DNA of 52,139 nucleotides from Lachnospiraceae bacterium (GCA_024693925.1 JAILKH010000131.1:1-52139), one strand, 5' to 3'; positions 16,307 to 27,353 are shown, counted from the first letter of the stretch. Translations and numbers: made by a program. The notes: a model not told the origin generated them from the letters alone.

Positions 16307-16624
16307 ATGGCAACTCAGGTAATGAGAATCACATTAAAGGCATATGATCATCAGCTTGTTGATGCATCTGCCAAGAAAATCATCGAAACTGTAAGGAAGA
16401 ACGGATCGGAGGTCAGCGGACCGGTGCCTCTTCCCACTAAGAAGGAAGTAGTTACTATCCTTCGTGCTGTTCATAAATATAAGGACAGTCGTGAGCAGTT
16501 CGAACAGAGAACTCATAAGAGACTTATCGATATCATCACACCTACACAGAAGACGGTAGATTCTTTATCAAGACTGGAAATGCCGGCAGGTGTTTATATC
16601 GATATTAAAATGAAAAACAAATAA
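16307..16624 (+). CDS. rpsJ: 30S ribosomal protein S10 / NusE
   Basis: 105 residues, the usual length, with the family core [11 protein letters not shown] and the loop [19 protein letters not shown]10 sits in the 30S head and also acts as NusE in antitermination. First gene of the superoperon; AAAAGGAGGCGAC provides a strong site 8-10 nt before the ATG. Confidence 0.98.
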   Translation: MATQVMRITLKAYDHQLVDASAKKIIETVRKNGSEVSGPVPLPTKKEVVTILRAVHKYKDSREQFEQRTHKRLIDIITPTQKTVDSLSRLEMPAGVYIDIKMKNK

Positions 16625-16682
16625 CTCCTACTAGAATGAATTCGGGAACAACGAATTCCGCTGTAGGAAAAAGGAGGAAAAA

Positions 16683-17366
16683 ATGAAGAAAGCGATTTTG
16701 GCAACAAAAGTCGGAATGACACAGATCTTCAATGATGAAGGCGTGCTCGTTCCCGTAACCGTTCTTTCTGCAGGTCCCTGTGTGGTAACACAGATAAAGA
16801 CGGTGGAAAATGACGGTTATAGTGCAGTCCAGGTTGGTTACATGGACAAAAAGGACAGGATCATCAACAAAGATAAGTCCGGAAAGAAAGAAATAGTACA
16901 CAGACATGGTGTTAACAAGCCTTTAAAGGGACATTTTGATAAAGCAGGTGTTTCATCAAAGAGGTTTGTAAGAGAATTTAAGCTTGATAATGCTGAAGAA
17001 TATTCATTGGCACAGGAGATCAAAGCAGATATATTTGCAGCCGGTGATAAGATCGATGCAACGGCTGTTTCAAAGGGTAAGGGATTCCAGGGTACAATAA
17101 AGAGACTCGGACAGCACAGAGGTCCTATGGCCCATGGTTCCAAGTTCCATCGTCATCAGGGTTCTAACGGCGCTTGCTCAAGCCCCAGCCGTGTTTATAA
17201 AGGAAAAGGAATGCCCGGTCAAATGGGTAATAAGAGAATCACAGTGCAGAATCTTGAAATTGTAAGAGTGGATGCAGAGAACAACCTGTTGCTTGTTAAG
17301 GGTGCCGTACCGGGTCCCAAGAAGGCACTGGTTACTATAAAGGAGACCGCGAAGACTATTGGTTAG
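16683..17366 (+). CDS. rplC: 50S ribosomal protein L3
   Basis: 227 residues, somewhat longer than the common ~209 because of extra residues around 58-80. The conserved central extension that reaches towards the peptidyl transferase centre is present ([25 protein letters not shown]). AAAAAGGAGGAAAA precedes the start. Confidence 0.98.
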   Translation: MKKAILATKVGMTQIFNDEGVLVPVTVLSAGPCVVTQIKTVENDGYSAVQVGYMDKKDRIINKDKSGKKEIVHRHGVNKPLKGHFDKAGVSSKRFVREFKLDNAEEYSLAQEIKADIFAAGDKIDATAVSKGKGFQGTIKRLGQHRGPMAHGSKFHRHQGSNGACSSPSRVYKGKGMPGQMGNKRITVQNLEIVRVDAENNLLLVKGAVPGPKKALVTIKETAKTIG

Positions 17367-17393
17367 TCTTTGCAAGGAAGGAGGAACACGCAG

Positions 17394-18014
17394 ATGGCTA
17401 ACGTATCTGTTTATAATATGAAAGGCGAAGAAGTTGGCAAGATGGATCTTAACGATGCGGTATTCGGCGTTGAAGTAAACGAACATCTTGTACATATGGC
17501 AGTGGTTTCGCAACTTGCAAACAATCGCCAGGGAACACAGAAGGCTAAGACCAGATCCGAAGTATCCGGCGGCGGAAGAAAGCCCTGGAGACAGAAAGGA
17601 ACAGGTCACGCAAGGCAGGGATCCACAAGATCACCTCAATGGAAGGGCGGCGGAGTTGTATTCGCACCGGTTCCGAGAGAGTATTCATTTAAACTTAATA
17701 AGAAGGAGAAGAGAGCAGCCCTTAAATCGGCACTCACTTCCAGAGTACAGGATGAGAAATTTATCGTACTTGATGAGCTTAAGCTTGATGAAATAAAGAC
17801 AAAGAAATTCAAAGAGGTTCTTGACAACCTTAAGATCAGCAAGGCTATGGTCGTTACATCGGAGGATGATAAGAATGTGATCCTTTCCGCAAGAAATATT
17901 GACGGAGTAAAAACTGCCAAGGCCGATAATATAAATACATATGATGTTATGAAATACAGTACGGTAATCGCTACAAAGGATGCCGTTGCCAGAATTGAGG
18001 AGGTGTTTGCATAA
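17394..18014 (+). CDS. rplD: 50S ribosomal protein L4
   Basis: 206 residues. The long loop lining the exit tunnel is visible ([19 protein letters not shown]). I chose ATG 17394 (MANVSVYN), preceded by AAGGAAGGAGGAA; the frame extends upstream to 17370 without cause. In other bacteria L4 represses the S10 operon, a candidate role for the leader upstream of rpsJ. Its stop overlaps the rplW start in TAATG. Confidence 0.98.
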   Translation: MANVSVYNMKGEEVGKMDLNDAVFGVEVNEHLVHMAVVSQLANNRQGTQKAKTRSEVSGGGRKPWRQKGTGHARQGSTRSPQWKGGGVVFAPVPREYSFKLNKKEKRAALKSALTSRVQDEKFIVLDELKLDEIKTKKFKEVLDNLKISKAMVVTSEDDKNVILSARNIDGVKTAKADNINTYDVMKYSTVIATKDAVARIEEVFA

Positions 18015-18313
18015 TGGCTGATATCAAATATTATGATGTTATCCTTAAGCCGGTCATCACCGAGAAGAGTATGGCGGGTATGGGAGAAAAGAAGTATACC
18101 TTCTATGTACATACCGATGCGAACAAGTCCCAGATAAAGGATGCCGTGGAAAAGATGTTTGAAGGTACCAAGGTAAAAAGCGTTAATACGATCAATCTCG
18201 ACGGAAAGAACAGAAGACGCGGAGCGGTAACCGGAAAGACAGCTAAAAGTAAAAAGGCTATCGTACAGCTTACAGAAGACAGTAAGGATATAGAGATCTT
18301 CCAGGGATTATAA
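18014..18313 (+). CDS. rplW: 50S ribosomal protein L23
   Basis: 99 residues with the family opening [16 protein letters not shown]23 lies at the tunnel exit, where it docks trigger factor and SRP. It overlaps the rplD stop by one base, implying translational coupling. A 111-bp gap to rplB follows with no strong hairpin. Confidence 0.97.
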   Translation: MADIKYYDVILKPVITEKSMAGMGEKKYTFYVHTDANKSQIKDAVEKMFEGTKVKSVNTINLDGKNRRRGAVTGKTAKSKKAIVQLTEDSKDIEIFQGL

Positions 18314-18424
18314 ATAAAGCTTAAGATGATATCTCAATCTTAAGTATCAGGATCCCGGGATTTCTGACCGGATAACGATTATAGGTTTAAAAAACCTGAT
18401 AAATGGAAGTAAAGGAGAAAAGAA

Positions 18425-19267
18425 ATGGGAATCAAAACATATAACCCATATACACCTTCGAGAAGGCAGATGACAGGTTCCGATTTTTCGGAGATAACAA
18501 AGACAGTACCTGAGAAATCACTCTGCTATTCACTTAAGAAGAATGCCGGACGTAATAATCAGGGTAAGATTACAGTAAGGCATCACGGAGGCGGATCAAG
18601 AAGAAAGTACAGAGTAATTGATTTTAAGAGAAATAAGGATGGTATTCCCGCTAATGTTATAGCTATAGAATATGATCCTAACAGAACCGCAAATATCGCA
18701 CTTATCTGCTATGCAGATGGCGAGAAAGCATATATTCTTGCACCTGAAGGACTTAAAGTCGGAATGAAGGTAATGAACGGTACCGAAGCCGAAGTAAGGA
18801 TCGGAAATTGCCTGCCTCTTTCCCAGATTCCGGTAGGTACACTTGTTCATAACATAGAATTGTATCCCGGAAAGGGAGGCCAGATGGTTCGTAGCGCAGG
18901 CAACAGCGCACAGCTTATGGCTAAGGAAGGCAAGTATGTAACCCTTCGTCTTCCGTCAGGTGAAATGAGAATGGTTCCGATGAATGCAAGAGCATCTATT
19001 GGTGTTATCGGAAACGGTGACCATAATCTTATCAACATTGGTAAAGCAGGTCGTAAGCGTCATATGGGTATAAGACCTACGGTTCGCGGTTCGGTAATGA
19101 ACCCCAATGACCATCCGCATGGTGGTGGTGAAGGAAGGACATCAATCGGTCGTCCCGGTCCTTGTACACCTTGGGGTAAGCCTGCACTTGGTCTTAAGAC
19201 CAGAAAGAAGAACAAAAAGTCCAATAAGATGATCGTAAGACGCCGTGATGGCAGAACGATCAAATAG
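18425..19267 (+). CDS. rplB: 50S ribosomal protein L2
   Basis: 280 residues. Carries the OB-fold and SH3-like domains and the C-terminal loop [12 protein letters not shown] with the conserved His close to the peptidyl transferase centre; the third residue of this loop is Asn where Val is usual. The strong site AAAGGAG precedes the ATG. Confidence 0.98.
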   Translation: MGIKTYNPYTPSRRQMTGSDFSEITKTVPEKSLCYSLKKNAGRNNQGKITVRHHGGGSRRKYRVIDFKRNKDGIPANVIAIEYDPNRTANIALICYADGEKAYILAPEGLKVGMKVMNGTEAEVRIGNCLPLSQIPVGTLVHNIELYPGKGGQMVRSAGNSAQLMAKEGKYVTLRLPSGEMRMVPMNARASIGVIGNGDHNLINIGKAGRKRHMGIRPTVRGSVMNPNDHPHGGGEGRTSIGRPGPCTPWGKPALGLKTRKKNKKSNKMIVRRRDGRTIK

Positions 19268-19291
19268 TTGATTAGAGAAGGAGAATGAAAA

Positions 19292-19573
19292 ATGGCTAGA
19301 TCACTTAAAAAGGGTCCGTTTGCAGATGAAAGCTTATTAAAGAAGATAGATGCATTGAATTCTGCCAATGATAAGCAGGTAGTTAAGACTTGGTCACGTC
19401 GTTCCACAATCTTTCCTTCGTTTGTCGGACATACGATTGCTGTTCATGACGGAAGAAAGCATGTTCCGGTATATGTTACCGAGGATATGGTAGGACATAA
19501 GCTTGGTGAGTTTGTTGCTACAAGAACTTACAGAGGCCACGGAAAAGATGAGAAGAAGTCTAAAGTTAAATAA
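19292..19573 (+). CDS. rpsS: 30S ribosomal protein S19
   Basis: 93 residues starting [18 protein letters not shown], the invariant opening of S19. It forms the 30S head with S13. GAAGGAGAATG lies before the start; the gap to rplB is 24 bp. Confidence 0.98.
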   Translation: MARSLKKGPFADESLLKKIDALNSANDKQVVKTWSRRSTIFPSFVGHTIAVHDGRKHVPVYVTEDMVGHKLGEFVATRTYRGHGKDEKKSKVK

Positions 19574-19602
19574 TTAAGATAGTTTGAAAGGAGGTTTCAT
19601 CC

Positions 19603-19989
19603 ATGGCAAAAGGACATAGATCCCAGATAAAAAGAGAAAGAAATGCGAACAAGGATACAAGACCCTCGGCAAAGCTATCTTATGCAAGGGTATCAGTACA
19701 GAAAGCTTGTTTCGTATTGGATGCAATAAGAGGAAAGGATGTAACGACGGCGCTTGGTATACTTACATATAATCCCAGATATGCATCGAGTATAATTAAG
19801 AAGTTATTGGAATCGGCTATAGCAAATGCTGAGAATAACAGCGGAATGAATGCAGAGAATCTTTATGTTGCAGAGTGCTACGCCAACAAGGGTCCCACAA
19901 TGAAAAGAATCAGACCCCGTGCACAGGGCAGAGCTTATCGTATCGAAAAGAGAATGAGCCACATTACCGTAGTACTTGATGAAAGATAA
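19603..19989 (+). CDS. rplV: 50S ribosomal protein L22
   Basis: 128 residues, with an N-terminal extension of about 15 charged residues and the conserved beta-hairpin that lines the exit tunnel ([18 protein letters not shown]). AAAGGAGGTT precedes the ATG. Confidence 0.98.
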   Translation: MAKGHRSQIKRERNANKDTRPSAKLSYARVSVQKACFVLDAIRGKDVTTALGILTYNPRYASSIIKKLLESAIANAENNSGMNAENLYVAECYANKGPTMKRIRPRAQGRAYRIEKRMSHITVVLDER

Positions 19990-20003
19990 GAAGGAGGAAA
20001 CAA

Positions 20004-20657
20004 ATGGGACAGAAAGTTAATCCTCACGGCTTAAGAGTCGGTGTTATTAAGGATTGGGATTCTAAATGGTATGCTGAAAAAGATTTCGCTGATTTTCTTG
20101 TAGAAGATTACAATATCAGGACATACCTTAAGAAAAAGTTAGATAATGCAGGTGTTTCAAAGATTGAGATCGAAAGAGCATCTGACAGAGTAAAGGTTAT
20201 AATATTCACTGCAAAGCCCGGTGTTATCATCGGAAAGGGCGGTCAGGAGATTGAGGTAACAAAGAAAGAACTTCAGAAGTTTACGGATAAGAAACTTGTT
20301 GTTGATATCAAAGAGATTAAGAGACCTGATAAGGATGCACAGCTTGTTGCGGAGAATATCGCTCAGCAGCTTGAGAATCGTGTAACATTCAGAAAAGCTA
20401 TGAAGTCTGCAATGTCAAGATCATTGAAAGCAGGAACTCTCGGTATCAAAACTGCTGTTTCGGGACGTCTCGGAGGAGCTGATATGGCACGTACAGAGTC
20501 TTACAGCGAAGGAACTATTCCTCTTCAGACAATGAGAGCAGATATTGATTATGGTTTTGCCGAGGCTGACACCACATACGGTAAGATTGGTGTTAAGGTA
20601 TGGATCTACAAGGGTGAAGTACTTCCCACTAAGGCAAAGGAAGGGAGCGATAAATAA
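20004..20657 (+). CDS. rpsC: 30S ribosomal protein S3
   Basis: 217 residues starting [13 protein letters not shown]. The KH domain is seen at [12 protein letters not shown], and the C-terminal domain ends in [10 protein letters not shown]. It helps form the mRNA entry site and helicase. Its stop overlaps the rplP start (TAATG). Confidence 0.98.
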   Translation: MGQKVNPHGLRVGVIKDWDSKWYAEKDFADFLVEDYNIRTYLKKKLDNAGVSKIEIERASDRVKVIIFTAKPGVIIGKGGQEIEVTKKELQKFTDKKLVVDIKEIKRPDKDAQLVAENIAQQLENRVTFRKAMKSAMSRSLKAGTLGIKTAVSGRLGGADMARTESYSEGTIPLQTMRADIDYGFAEADTTYGKIGVKVWIYKGEVLPTKAKEGSDK

Positions 20658-21094
20658 TGTTAATGCCAAAAAGAGTTAAACGTCGTAAGCAGTTCCGCGG
20701 TACAATGAGAGGCAAGGCTCTTCGCGGTAACACATTATCCTACGGTGATTACGGTATAATAGCAACCGAGCCGTGCTGGATAAAGAGTAATCAGATAGAA
20801 GCGGCTCGTATCGCTATGACTCGTTATATAAAGCGTGGTGGTAAGGTTTGGATCAAAATCTTTCCGGATAAACCTGTAACAGCAAAGCCTGCCGAAACAC
20901 GAATGGGTTCAGGTAAGGGTGCGTTGGAGTACTGGGTAGCTGTTGTTAAGCCCGGGCGTGTAATGTTTGAAATCGCAGGCGTTCCTGAGGAAACCGCAAG
21001 AGAAGCATTACGTCTGGCAACTCACAAGCTTCCCTGCAAATGCAAGATTGTTTCTAAGGCAGACTTGGAAGGCGGTGTAGCAAATGAAGAGTAA
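20657..21094 (+). CDS. rplP: 50S ribosomal protein L16
   Basis: 145 residues starting [15 protein letters not shown], typical of the family, with the [19 protein letters not shown] core that contacts the A-site tRNA elbow. It overlaps rpsC by one base and rpmC by 11 bases, so the three are probably translationally coupled. Confidence 0.98.
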   Translation: MLMPKRVKRRKQFRGTMRGKALRGNTLSYGDYGIIATEPCWIKSNQIEAARIAMTRYIKRGGKVWIKIFPDKPVTAKPAETRMGSGKGALEYWVAVVKPGRVMFEIAGVPEETAREALRLATHKLPCKCKIVSKADLEGGVANEE

Positions 21095-21293
21095 TAAATA
21101 TGTTGAAGAACTTAAGACAAAGTCAAATGCAGAACTTCAAGAAGATCTTGTAGCTGCTAAGAAGGAACTTTTCAATCTGAGATTCCAGAACGCAACGAAT
21201 CAGCTTGATAATACCGGAAGGATCAAGGAAGTAAGAAGGAACATAGCAAGGATCAAGACAGTTATTACCGAGAAGGCTAAGGCTGAGGCGTAG
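21084..21293 (+). CDS. rpmC: 50S ribosomal protein L29
   Basis: 69 residues forming the expected two-helix hairpin, with the signature [15 protein letters not shown]. Starts inside the end of rplP; the AAGGCGG of the rplP coding region serves as the binding site. Confidence 0.97.
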   Translation: MKSNKYVEELKTKSNAELQEDLVAAKKELFNLRFQNATNQLDNTGRIKEVRRNIARIKTVITEKAKAEA

Positions 21294-21306
21294 AAGGGAG
21301 TAGACG

Positions 21307-21561
21307 ATGGAAAGAAATTTAAGGAAAACACGTACCGGTAAGGTAGTAAGTGATAAAATGGACAAGACAGTTGTTGTGGCTGTTGAGGATCATGTAAAGC
21401 ATCCCCTTTACAAAAAGATCGTTAAGAAAACATATAAGCTCAAGGCTCATGATGAAAACAACGACTGCAGGATCGGTGATACAGTTAAGGTAATGGAGAC
21501 AAGACGTCTTTCCAAAGATAAGAGATGGAGACTTGTCGAAATAGTAGAGAAGGCTAAATAA
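21307..21561 (+). CDS. rpsQ: 30S ribosomal protein S17
   Basis: 84 residues, an OB-fold, opening [20 protein letters not shown] and holding [18 protein letters not shown] primary 16S rRNA binder. AAGGGAG precedes the ATG. Confidence 0.98.
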   Translation: MERNLRKTRTGKVVSDKMDKTVVVAVEDHVKHPLYKKIVKKTYKLKAHDENNDCRIGDTVKVMETRRLSKDKRWRLVEIVEKAK

Positions 21562-21577
21562 AGAAGGAGATAAAGGC

Positions 21578-21946
21578 ATGATACAGCAGGAAACCAGACT
21601 TAAGGTCGCTGATAACACAGGTGCTAAAGAACTTCTTTGCATCAGGGTTATGGGCGGTTCTGTAAGAAGATATGCAAACATTGGTGATATCATCGTTGCC
21701 ACGGTTAAAGATGCAACGCCAGGCGGCGTTGTTAAGAAGGGCGATGTTGTTAAGGCGGTTGTTGTCCGTACTGTTAAGGGTGCTCGCCGTAAAGACGGAT
21801 CATATATCAGATTTGACGAGAACGCTGCGGTTATAATCAAGGATGACAAGACTCCCAGAGGAACACGTATTTTTGGACCCGTAGCGAGAGAGCTTCGTGA
21901 CAAGCAGTTTATGAAGATTGTTTCACTGGCTCCCGAAGTATTATAG
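21578..21946 (+). CDS. rplN: 50S ribosomal protein L14
   Basis: 122 residues, the standard length, opening [18 protein letters not shown]. It lies at the subunit interface and binds the silencing factor RsfS in other bacteria. AGAAGGAGATAAAG precedes the start. Confidence 0.98.
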   Translation: MIQQETRLKVADNTGAKELLCIRVMGGSVRRYANIGDIIVATVKDATPGGVVKKGDVVKAVVVRTVKGARRKDGSYIRFDENAAVIIKDDKTPRGTRIFGPVARELRDKQFMKIVSLAPEVL

Positions 21947-21958
21947 GAGGTAGACAGG

Positions 21959-22270
21959 ATGGCAACCATGAAGATAAAAAATGGTGATACCGTTAAGGTG
22001 ATCGCCGGTAAGGACGTCGGAGTCGAAGGCAAGGTAATTGACGTAGACAAAAAGAACGGAAAGCTTAAGGTTGAGGGCGTAAATATTGTTAAAAAGCACA
22101 CTAAGCCTTCAGTTGCAAATCAGAACGGCGGAATTGTGGAACAGGAAGCATTTATAGATGCGTCAAATGTAATGTTTGTTCACAATGGAAAGCCCACAAG
22201 GGTCGGATTCAAGTTCGTAAATGATAAGAAAGTTCGTTACGATAAGAAGACCGGTGATGTGATTGATTAA
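21959..22270 (+). CDS. rplX: 50S ribosomal protein L24
   Basis: 103 residues with the KOW motif near the start ([18 protein letters not shown]). It initiates 50S assembly by binding the 5' end of 23S rRNA. AGGAGG sits 8 nt before ATG 21959; a second in-frame ATG at 21968 is less well placed. Confidence 0.97.
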   Translation: MATMKIKNGDTVKVIAGKDVGVEGKVIDVDKKNGKLKVEGVNIVKKHTKPSVANQNGGIVEQEAFIDASNVMFVHNGKPTRVGFKFVNDKKVRYDKKTGDVID

Positions 22271-22293
22271 TCTATGAGAGGAGGCTTAAGACG

Positions 22294-22833
22294 TTGAGTA
22301 GATACAAGGATTTGTATAAAGATCAGATCGTAGACGGTATGATCAAGAAATTCGGATATAAGAATGTAATGGAAGTTCCAAAGCTTGACAAGATCGTTAT
22401 CAATATGGGCGTAGGTGAAGCTAAGGATAATGCTAAAGTACTTGAATCCGCAGTTAGGGATCTTGAGACTATTTCCGGTCAGAAAGCGGTAATAACAAGA
22501 GCAAAAAATGCGGTTGCTAATTTCAAGATAAGAGAAGGTATGGCTATCGGATGCAAGGTTACTCTTCGCGGTGAGAAGATGTATGAGTTTTTGGATCGTC
22601 TTGTTAATCTTGCGTTACCTCGTGTACGTGACTTTAGAGGCGTTAATCCCAATGCATTTGATGGAAGAGGTAATTATGCACTTGGAATCAAGGAACAGTT
22701 GATCTTCCCTGAAATTGAATATGACAAGATTGATAAAGTCAGAGGTATGGATGTTATTTGCGTTACAACGGCAAGGACAGATGAAGAAGCCAGAGAATTG
22801 CTTACTCAGTTTGGAATGCCTTTCGCAAAATAA
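22294..22833 (+). CDS. rplE: 50S ribosomal protein L5 (TTG start)
   Basis: 179 residues; binds 5S rRNA. Core motifs are [20 protein letters not shown]-like and [17 protein letters not shown]. The start is a TTG, supported by GAGAGGAGGC about 10 nt upstream, and the protein begins at the normal L5 N-terminus ([11 protein letters not shown]). Confidence 0.97.
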   Translation: MSRYKDLYKDQIVDGMIKKFGYKNVMEVPKLDKIVINMGVGEAKDNAKVLESAVRDLETISGQKAVITRAKNAVANFKIREGMAIGCKVTLRGEKMYEFLDRLVNLALPRVRDFRGVNPNAFDGRGNYALGIKEQLIFPEIEYDKIDKVRGMDVICVTTARTDEEARELLTQFGMPFAK

Positions 22834-22922
22834 TTATGTAGTTAGTGATTTGATAACATTGGTTCGGCATGAGAATTTAAGTGTTAACAACTTTCTTGTG
22901 TTAATTAAAGGAGGATTCGTTC

Positions 22923-23108
22923 ATGGCTAAGACAGCAATGAAGGTGAAACAGCAGCGTAAACAGAAATTTTCTTCAAGAGAATACAGCCGTTGCAGAATA
23001 TGTGGACGTCCGCATGCATACTTGAGAAAATATGGAATATGCAGAATATGTTTCCGTGAATTGGCATATAAAGGTCAGATACCAGGCGTTAAGAAAGCAA
23101 GCTGGTGA
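22923..23108 (+). CDS. rpsZ: 30S ribosomal protein S14, zinc type
   Basis: 61 residues, the short zinc-binding S14, with four cysteines in [20 protein letters not shown]. This length and motif separate it from the zinc-free 100-residue form. AAAGGAGGATTCG precedes the ATG. The 89-bp gap after rplE has no clear structure. Confidence 0.98.
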   Translation: MAKTAMKVKQQRKQKFSSREYSRCRICGRPHAYLRKYGICRICFRELAYKGQIPGVKKASW

Positions 23109-23158
23109 GAAAGAGCAGTTATGCCTTTAAGAGCATAGGGCGTAAGGCTCTGACGAAA

Positions 23159-23180
23159 ATCTCTTATGTAAGTGAGAGAT
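23159..23180 (+). other. Hairpin between rpsZ and rpsH
   Basis: An 8-bp stem (23159-23166 with 23173-23180, ATCTCTTA and TGAGAGAT, one GU pair) closes a 6-nt loop just ahead of the rpsH binding site. No T-run follows, so it is not a terminator; it may be an mRNA processing or regulatory stem. Confidence 0.4.
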
Positions 23181-23214
23181 ATTAAGTTGTGAAAGAAAGA
23201 AGGAGGAAAGATAA

Positions 23215-23616
23215 ATGACAACTAGTGATCCTATTGCAGATATGCTTACAAGAATACGTAATGCAAATGTCGCTAAGCATGACACAGTAGATGTTCCTTC
23301 GTCCAAAATGAAGCTTGCAATTGCAGAGATTCTTTTAAACGAAGGTTATATTAAGAAATATGATATAGTAGATGCCGGCTCATTTAAGAACATACATATT
23401 ACTCTTAAGTACGGCGAGGATAAGAATGAAAAGATTATTTCCGGTCTTAAGAGAATATCTAAACCCGGTCTTCGTGTTTACGCAGGCAAGGATGAGCTTC
23501 CTAAGGTATTGGGAGGACTTGGAATTGCTATAATTTCAACAAATAACGGAGTTATTACCGATAAGGAAGCAAGAAAAGCCGGTGTCGGCGGAGAAGTTCT
23601 TGCCTTCATTTGGTAA
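23215..23616 (+). CDS. rpsH: 30S ribosomal protein S8
   Basis: 133 residues, opening [18 protein letters not shown] and ending in GGEVLAFIW with the expected [11 protein letters not shown] primary 16S rRNA binder which in E. coli represses the spc operon. AGAAGGAGGAAAG gives a strong start. Confidence 0.98.
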   Translation: MTTSDPIADMLTRIRNANVAKHDTVDVPSSKMKLAIAEILLNEGYIKKYDIVDAGSFKNIHITLKYGEDKNEKIISGLKRISKPGLRVYAGKDELPKVLGGLGIAIISTNNGVITDKEARKAGVGGEVLAFIW

Positions 23617-23672
23617 TTTTTGTAAAACAAAGTATTTATAAACTATTGTAAAAATATATAGGAGGTACGGGC

Positions 23673-24215
23673 ATGTCACGTATAGGAAGAATGCCAATCG
23701 CTATCCCGGCGGGAGTTACCGTTGAGGTGGCAGAAAATAATAAGGTGACTGTAAAAGGTCCCAAGGGTACACTGGAAAGAGTTATGGTACCTGAGATGGA
23801 GATTAAAGTAGATGGCGCCGTTGCAACGGTCAGTCGTCCCAATGATCTTAAGAGAATGAAATCTCTTCATGGTCTTACAAGAACATTGTTAAACAACATG
23901 ATCGTAGGTGTAACTGAGGGATATGAAAAGGTTCTTGAAATCAACGGTGTTGGTTACAGAGCACAGAAGCAGGGTAAGAAGCTTACATTATCATTAGGTT
24001 ATTCTCATCCGGTTGAGATGGAGGATCCTGAGGGAATAGAAACGGTACTTGACGGTCAGAATAAAATTACCGTTAAAGGAATCGATAAAGAAAAAGTTGG
24101 ACAATACGCAGCCGAAATCAGAGATAAGAGAAGACCTGAGCCTTATAAGGGCAAAGGAATCAAGTATGCTGATGAAACGATAAGACGCAAGGTTGGTAAG
24201 ACAGGTAAGAAATAG
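23673..24215 (+). CDS. rplF: 50S ribosomal protein L6
   Basis: 180 residues made of two similar alpha/beta domains, opening [15 protein letters not shown] and with the C-terminal signature [29 protein letters not shown] precedes the ATG. Confidence 0.98.
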   Translation: MSRIGRMPIAIPAGVTVEVAENNKVTVKGPKGTLERVMVPEMEIKVDGAVATVSRPNDLKRMKSLHGLTRTLLNNMIVGVTEGYEKVLEINGVGYRAQKQGKKLTLSLGYSHPVEMEDPEGIETVLDGQNKITVKGIDKEKVGQYAAEIRDKRRPEPYKGKGIKYADETIRRKVGKTGKK

Positions 24216-24232
24216 ATAAGGAGTGTGTGAAA

Positions 24233-24601
24233 ATGGTTAGTAAGAAATCAAGATCGGAAGTTCGTATAAAAAAGCACAGAAGAATGCGTAACCGTTTCAG
24301 CGGCACTGCTGAGAGACCGCGTCTTTCGGTGTTTCGAAGTAACAATCATATGTATGCACAGATTATAGACGATACAGTCGGAAATACATTAGTTGCGGCA
24401 TCAACACTTGAGAAGGATGTCAAGACTCAGTTAAAGAAGACAAATGACGTTGAGGCAGCAGCATACTTAGGAACAGTAATTGCTAAGAAGGCTCTTGAAA
24501 AAGGAATTAAAGAAGTTGTTTTTGACAGAGGCGGCTTTATATATCAGGGTAAGATCAAGGCATTGGCAGAGGCGGCTAGAGAAGCCGGCTTAGATTTCTA
24601 G
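24233..24601 (+). CDS. rplR: 50S ribosomal protein L18
   Basis: 122 residues, binding 5S rRNA with L5. Motifs: [20 protein letters not shown] and [23 protein letters not shown] use ATG 24233 because AAGGAG is 9 nt upstream; the GTG at 24227 lies too close to the site. Confidence 0.97.
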   Translation: MVSKKSRSEVRIKKHRRMRNRFSGTAERPRLSVFRSNNHMYAQIIDDTVGNTLVAASTLEKDVKTQLKKTNDVEAAAYLGTVIAKKALEKGIKEVVFDRGGFIYQGKIKALAEAAREAGLDF

Positions 24602-24616
24602 GAAGGGAGATTATTC

Positions 24617-25126
24617 ATGAAACGTACTATCATAGATACAAGCAATATGGAACTGACAGAGAAAGTAGTTTCCATTAAGCGTGTAACAAAGGTTGTAAAA
24701 GGTGGTCGTAACATGCGTTTCACTGCCTTAGTAGTAGTCGGAGACGGAAACGGTCATGTAGGTGCCGGCCTTGGTAAAGCTACTGAAATTCCTGAAGCAA
24801 TACGTAAAGGAAAAGAGGATGCAACAAAGAGACTTGTTTCGGTAGCACTTGATGAGAATAAGAGTATAACACATGATTTTAGCGGAAAGTTCGGAGGAGC
24901 AAATGTTCTTCTTAAGAGAGCTCCCGAAGGTACCGGTGTTATAGCCGGCGGTCCGGCTCGTTCGGTTTGTGAACTTGCAGGAATAAAAAATATCCGTACA
25001 AAATCACTCGGATCAAATAATAAGCAGAATGTTGTACTTGCTACAATTGAAGCGCTTAGTCAGTTGAAGACTCCTGAAGAGGTAGCACGTCTTCGCGGCA
25101 AATCTGTGGAAGAGGTTGTAGGGTAA
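24617..25126 (+). CDS. rpsE: 30S ribosomal protein S5
   Basis: 169 residues, with the double-stranded RNA-binding-like N-domain ([11 protein letters not shown]-type, here [11 protein letters not shown]) and the segment [17 protein letters not shown]. It forms the mRNA entry channel with S3 and S4. AGGAAGGGAG precedes the ATG. Confidence 0.98.
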   Translation: MKRTIIDTSNMELTEKVVSIKRVTKVVKGGRNMRFTALVVVGDGNGHVGAGLGKATEIPEAIRKGKEDATKRLVSVALDENKSITHDFSGKFGGANVLLKRAPEGTGVIAGGPARSVCELAGIKNIRTKSLGSNNKQNVVLATIEALSQLKTPEEVARLRGKSVEEVVG

Positions 25127-25157
25127 CTGGGTACTGTAAAGAAAAATATTAAAACAG

Positions 25158-25201
25158 TAAACCGGCATTAAAACATTGTCAGCAAACTGACGGTTTATGC
25201 C
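25158..25201 (+). other. Overlapping hairpins between rpsE and rpmD
   Basis: TAAACCG (25158-25164) can pair with CGGTTTA (25191-25197), while GTCAG (25178-25182) pairs with CTGAC (25187-25191) and GGCAT (25163-25167) with ATGCC (25197-25201). Some of these pairings share bases and cannot coexist fully. No T-run follows. Possible translational or processing element of the 96-bp gap. Confidence 0.35.
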
Positions 25202-25222
25202 AAATCTTAGGAGGAATTTAAA

Positions 25223-25408
25223 ATGGCTGATAAGAAATTAAAGGTTACATTGGTTAAGTCAACAATAGGTTCCATTCCCAAACATAAAGCCACTGTAGAA
25301 GCTTTAGGTCTTAAGAAGACAGGAAGAAGTAATATTCTTCCCGATAATGAGGCTGTTAGAGGAATGTGTAAACAGGTTTGTCACTTGATCAAAGTAGAGG
25401 AAATATAA
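25223..25408 (+). CDS. rpmD: 50S ribosomal protein L30
   Basis: 61 residues, the short bacterial L30, opening KLKVTLVKSTIGSIPKHKAT. TTAGGAGGAATT precedes the ATG. A dispensable 50S surface protein in many bacteria. Confidence 0.97.
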   Translation: MADKKLKVTLVKSTIGSIPKHKATVEALGLKKTGRSNILPDNEAVRGMCKQVCHLIKVEEI

Positions 25409-25432
25409 TAATAAGAAAAGGAGGTGTCGGAA

Positions 25433-25873
25433 ATGGAGTTATCAAATTTACAGCCGGCAGAAGGCTCTAAGCATAACGATAATTTTAGAAGAGGACGCGG
25501 ACATGGCTCGGGAAACGGAAAAACAGCCGGTAAGGGTCATAAGGGTCAGAAGGCTCGTTCGGGCGCACCCAGAGTTGGATTCGAGGGTGGTCAGATGCCT
25601 TTATATAGAAGAATTCCCAAGAGAGGATTTAAAAACAGAAACACAAAAGAAATTGTTGCAATTAATGTTTCAAGTCTTGAGAAGTTTGATAATGGCGCTA
25701 CAGTTACCGTTGAATCTTTAGTTGAAACAGGTATCGTCAGCAATCCCAGAGACGGTGTTAAGATTCTTGGTAACGGTGAATTAACCAAGAAGCTTACAGT
25801 TAAAGTTAATGCATTCAGTGCATCAGCAAAAGAGAAAATAGAGGCGCTTGGTGGAAATGCTGAGGTGATTTAA
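25433..25873 (+). CDS. rplO: 50S ribosomal protein L15
   Basis: 146 residues. Gly/Arg-rich N-terminal extension ([20 protein letters not shown]) followed by the globular domain. I chose ATG 25433 (MELSNLQP), 7 nt after AAAAGGAGGTG; the frame starts at 25424 without a site. Its stop overlaps the secY start (TAATG). Confidence 0.97.
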   Translation: MELSNLQPAEGSKHNDNFRRGRGHGSGNGKTAGKGHKGQKARSGAPRVGFEGGQMPLYRRIPKRGFKNRNTKEIVAINVSSLEKFDNGATVTVESLVETGIVSNPRDGVKILGNGELTKKLTVKVNAFSASAKEKIEALGGNAEVI

Positions 25874-27186
25874 TGTTTAAAACATTTAGCAATGCATTAA
25901 AGGTAAAAGAGATCAGAAAAAGGTTAATCTTTACTTTCCTGATGATGGTGGTCATCAGATTAGGATGTCAGCTTCCGGTTCCCGGAGTTGACAGGGAATA
26001 TTTTTCCAACTGGTTTTCACAACAGACGGGAGATTCCTTTAATTTTATTGATGCTTTTACCGGTGGTTCATTTTTGAATATGTCGGTATTTGCGTTAAAT
26101 ATTACACCTTATATTACAAGTTCGATCATTATGCAGCTTTTGACCATCGCAATTCCCAAGCTTGAGGAAATGCAGAAGGAAGGCGAAGACGGCAGAAAAA
26201 AGATTGCTTCCATAACACGTTATGTAACGGTTGGACTTGCACTTATTGAATCAACTGCAATGGCGATCGGTTTCGGAAGGCAGGGTTTACTTGAGAACTT
26301 TAATTTCCTCAGTGTATTAACCGTAATATGTGCATTGACAGCAGGTTCTGCATTTTTGATGTGGATAGGTGAGCAGATTACTGAAAGCGGTCTTGGAAAC
26401 GGTATATCAATAGTCCTTATAATTAATATTATTTCAAGAATTCCGCAGGATTTCACTTCATTATATGCACAGTTTATGAAGGATAAATCATTTGCTAAGG
26501 CTTTTATAGCAGGAATCGTTATTATAGCAATTGTGCTTTTGACAGTGGTTCTTACTATCATTTTAAATGGCGGTGAGAGAAGGATACCTGTTCAGTATGC
26601 TAAAAAAGTACAGGGAAGAAAAGTACTTGGAGGACAGACATCACATATTCCTCTTAAGGTTAATACCGGTGGAGTAATCCCTATTATCTTCGCTTCAAGT
26701 CTTATGCAACTTCCGGTTGTACTGGCTTCTTTTGTAGGAGGCGATCAAGGTGGTGCATGGGGGACTTTCCTGCGGGTTATGAGTTCGAGAAACTGGTTTA
26801 ATAGAGAAAACTGGGGATATTCCGTAGGAGCACTTATATATGTTATACTTGTAATCTTTTTTGCATATTTTTATACATCAATAACATTTAATCCGTTAGA
26901 GATTGCTGAAAATATGAAAAAACAGGGTGGATTTGTTCCCGGAATAAGACCCGGTAAGCCTACCAGTGAGTATTTAACCAAGATTCTTAATTATATAGTA
27001 TTTATTGGTGCGATCGGTCTTATAATAGTAGCTCTTATACCTATATTTTGTAATGGTATGTTCGGAGCCGATGTATCTTTCGGAGGTACATCACTGATAA
27101 TTATTGTAGGAGTTATATTAGAAACTTTAAAACAAGTTGAGTCTATGATGCTTGTGAGAAATTATAAAGGATTTTTAGATAATTAG
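25873..27186 (+). CDS. secY: Preprotein translocase subunit SecY
   Basis: 437 residues with ten membrane helices; forms the Sec channel. Signatures: the plug region near FTGGSFLNMSVFALNITPYI, and cytoplasmic loops ERRIPVQYAKK and FVPGIRPGKPT. One-base overlap with rplO indicates coupling. Usual position in the spc operon before adk and map. Confidence 0.98.
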   Translation: MFKTFSNALKVKEIRKRLIFTFLMMVVIRLGCQLPVPGVDREYFSNWFSQQTGDSFNFIDAFTGGSFLNMSVFALNITPYITSSIIMQLLTIAIPKLEEMQKEGEDGRKKIASITRYVTVGLALIESTAMAIGFGRQGLLENFNFLSVLTVICALTAGSAFLMWIGEQITESGLGNGISIVLIINIISRIPQDFTSLYAQFMKDKSFAKAFIAGIVIIAIVLLTVVLTIILNGGERRIPVQYAKKVQGRKVLGGQTSHIPLKVNTGGVIPIIFASSLMQLPVVLASFVGGDQGGAWGTFLRVMSSRNWFNRENWGYSVGALIYVILVIFFAYFYTSITFNPLEIAENMKKQGGFVPGIRPGKPTSEYLTKILNYIVFIGAIGLIIVALIPIFCNGMFGADVSFGGTSLIIIVGVILETLKQVESMMLVRNYKGFLDN

Positions 27187-27202
27187 ATTTAATACATACA
27201 TA

Positions 27203-27224
27203 AGACAAGGCATTTGCCTTGTCT
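27203..27224 (+). other. Hairpin after secY
   Basis: AGACAAGGC (27203-27211) pairs perfectly with GCCTTGTCT (27216-27224) around ATTT, and the stem can be extended outward with one bulge. TATATGTACG follows, not a T-run, so it is at most a weak terminator; it may stabilise the secY 3' end or be a processing site. Confidence 0.5.
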
Positions 27225-27353
27225 ATATGTACGTATTTGGTAATACAGATCAATTTAAAGTATGTTTGAGTAGAGTAGATCATTTAAATATTTAACAGTC
27301 ACAGGAGCTTTGTCAGTAAGCTGGCACCTCGTGTTAAATGGGAAGGGTTATAT

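Noticed and set aside
21319-22101. 260-residue minus-strand frame across rpsQ-rplX
   Set aside because: Antisense shadow of conserved ribosomal genes; no binding site, and its Ser/Thr/Leu-rich composition is that of a reversed frame.
27203-27224. Terminator separating secY from adk
   Set aside because: The stem is perfect but no T-run follows, and adk-map normally continue the same transcript.
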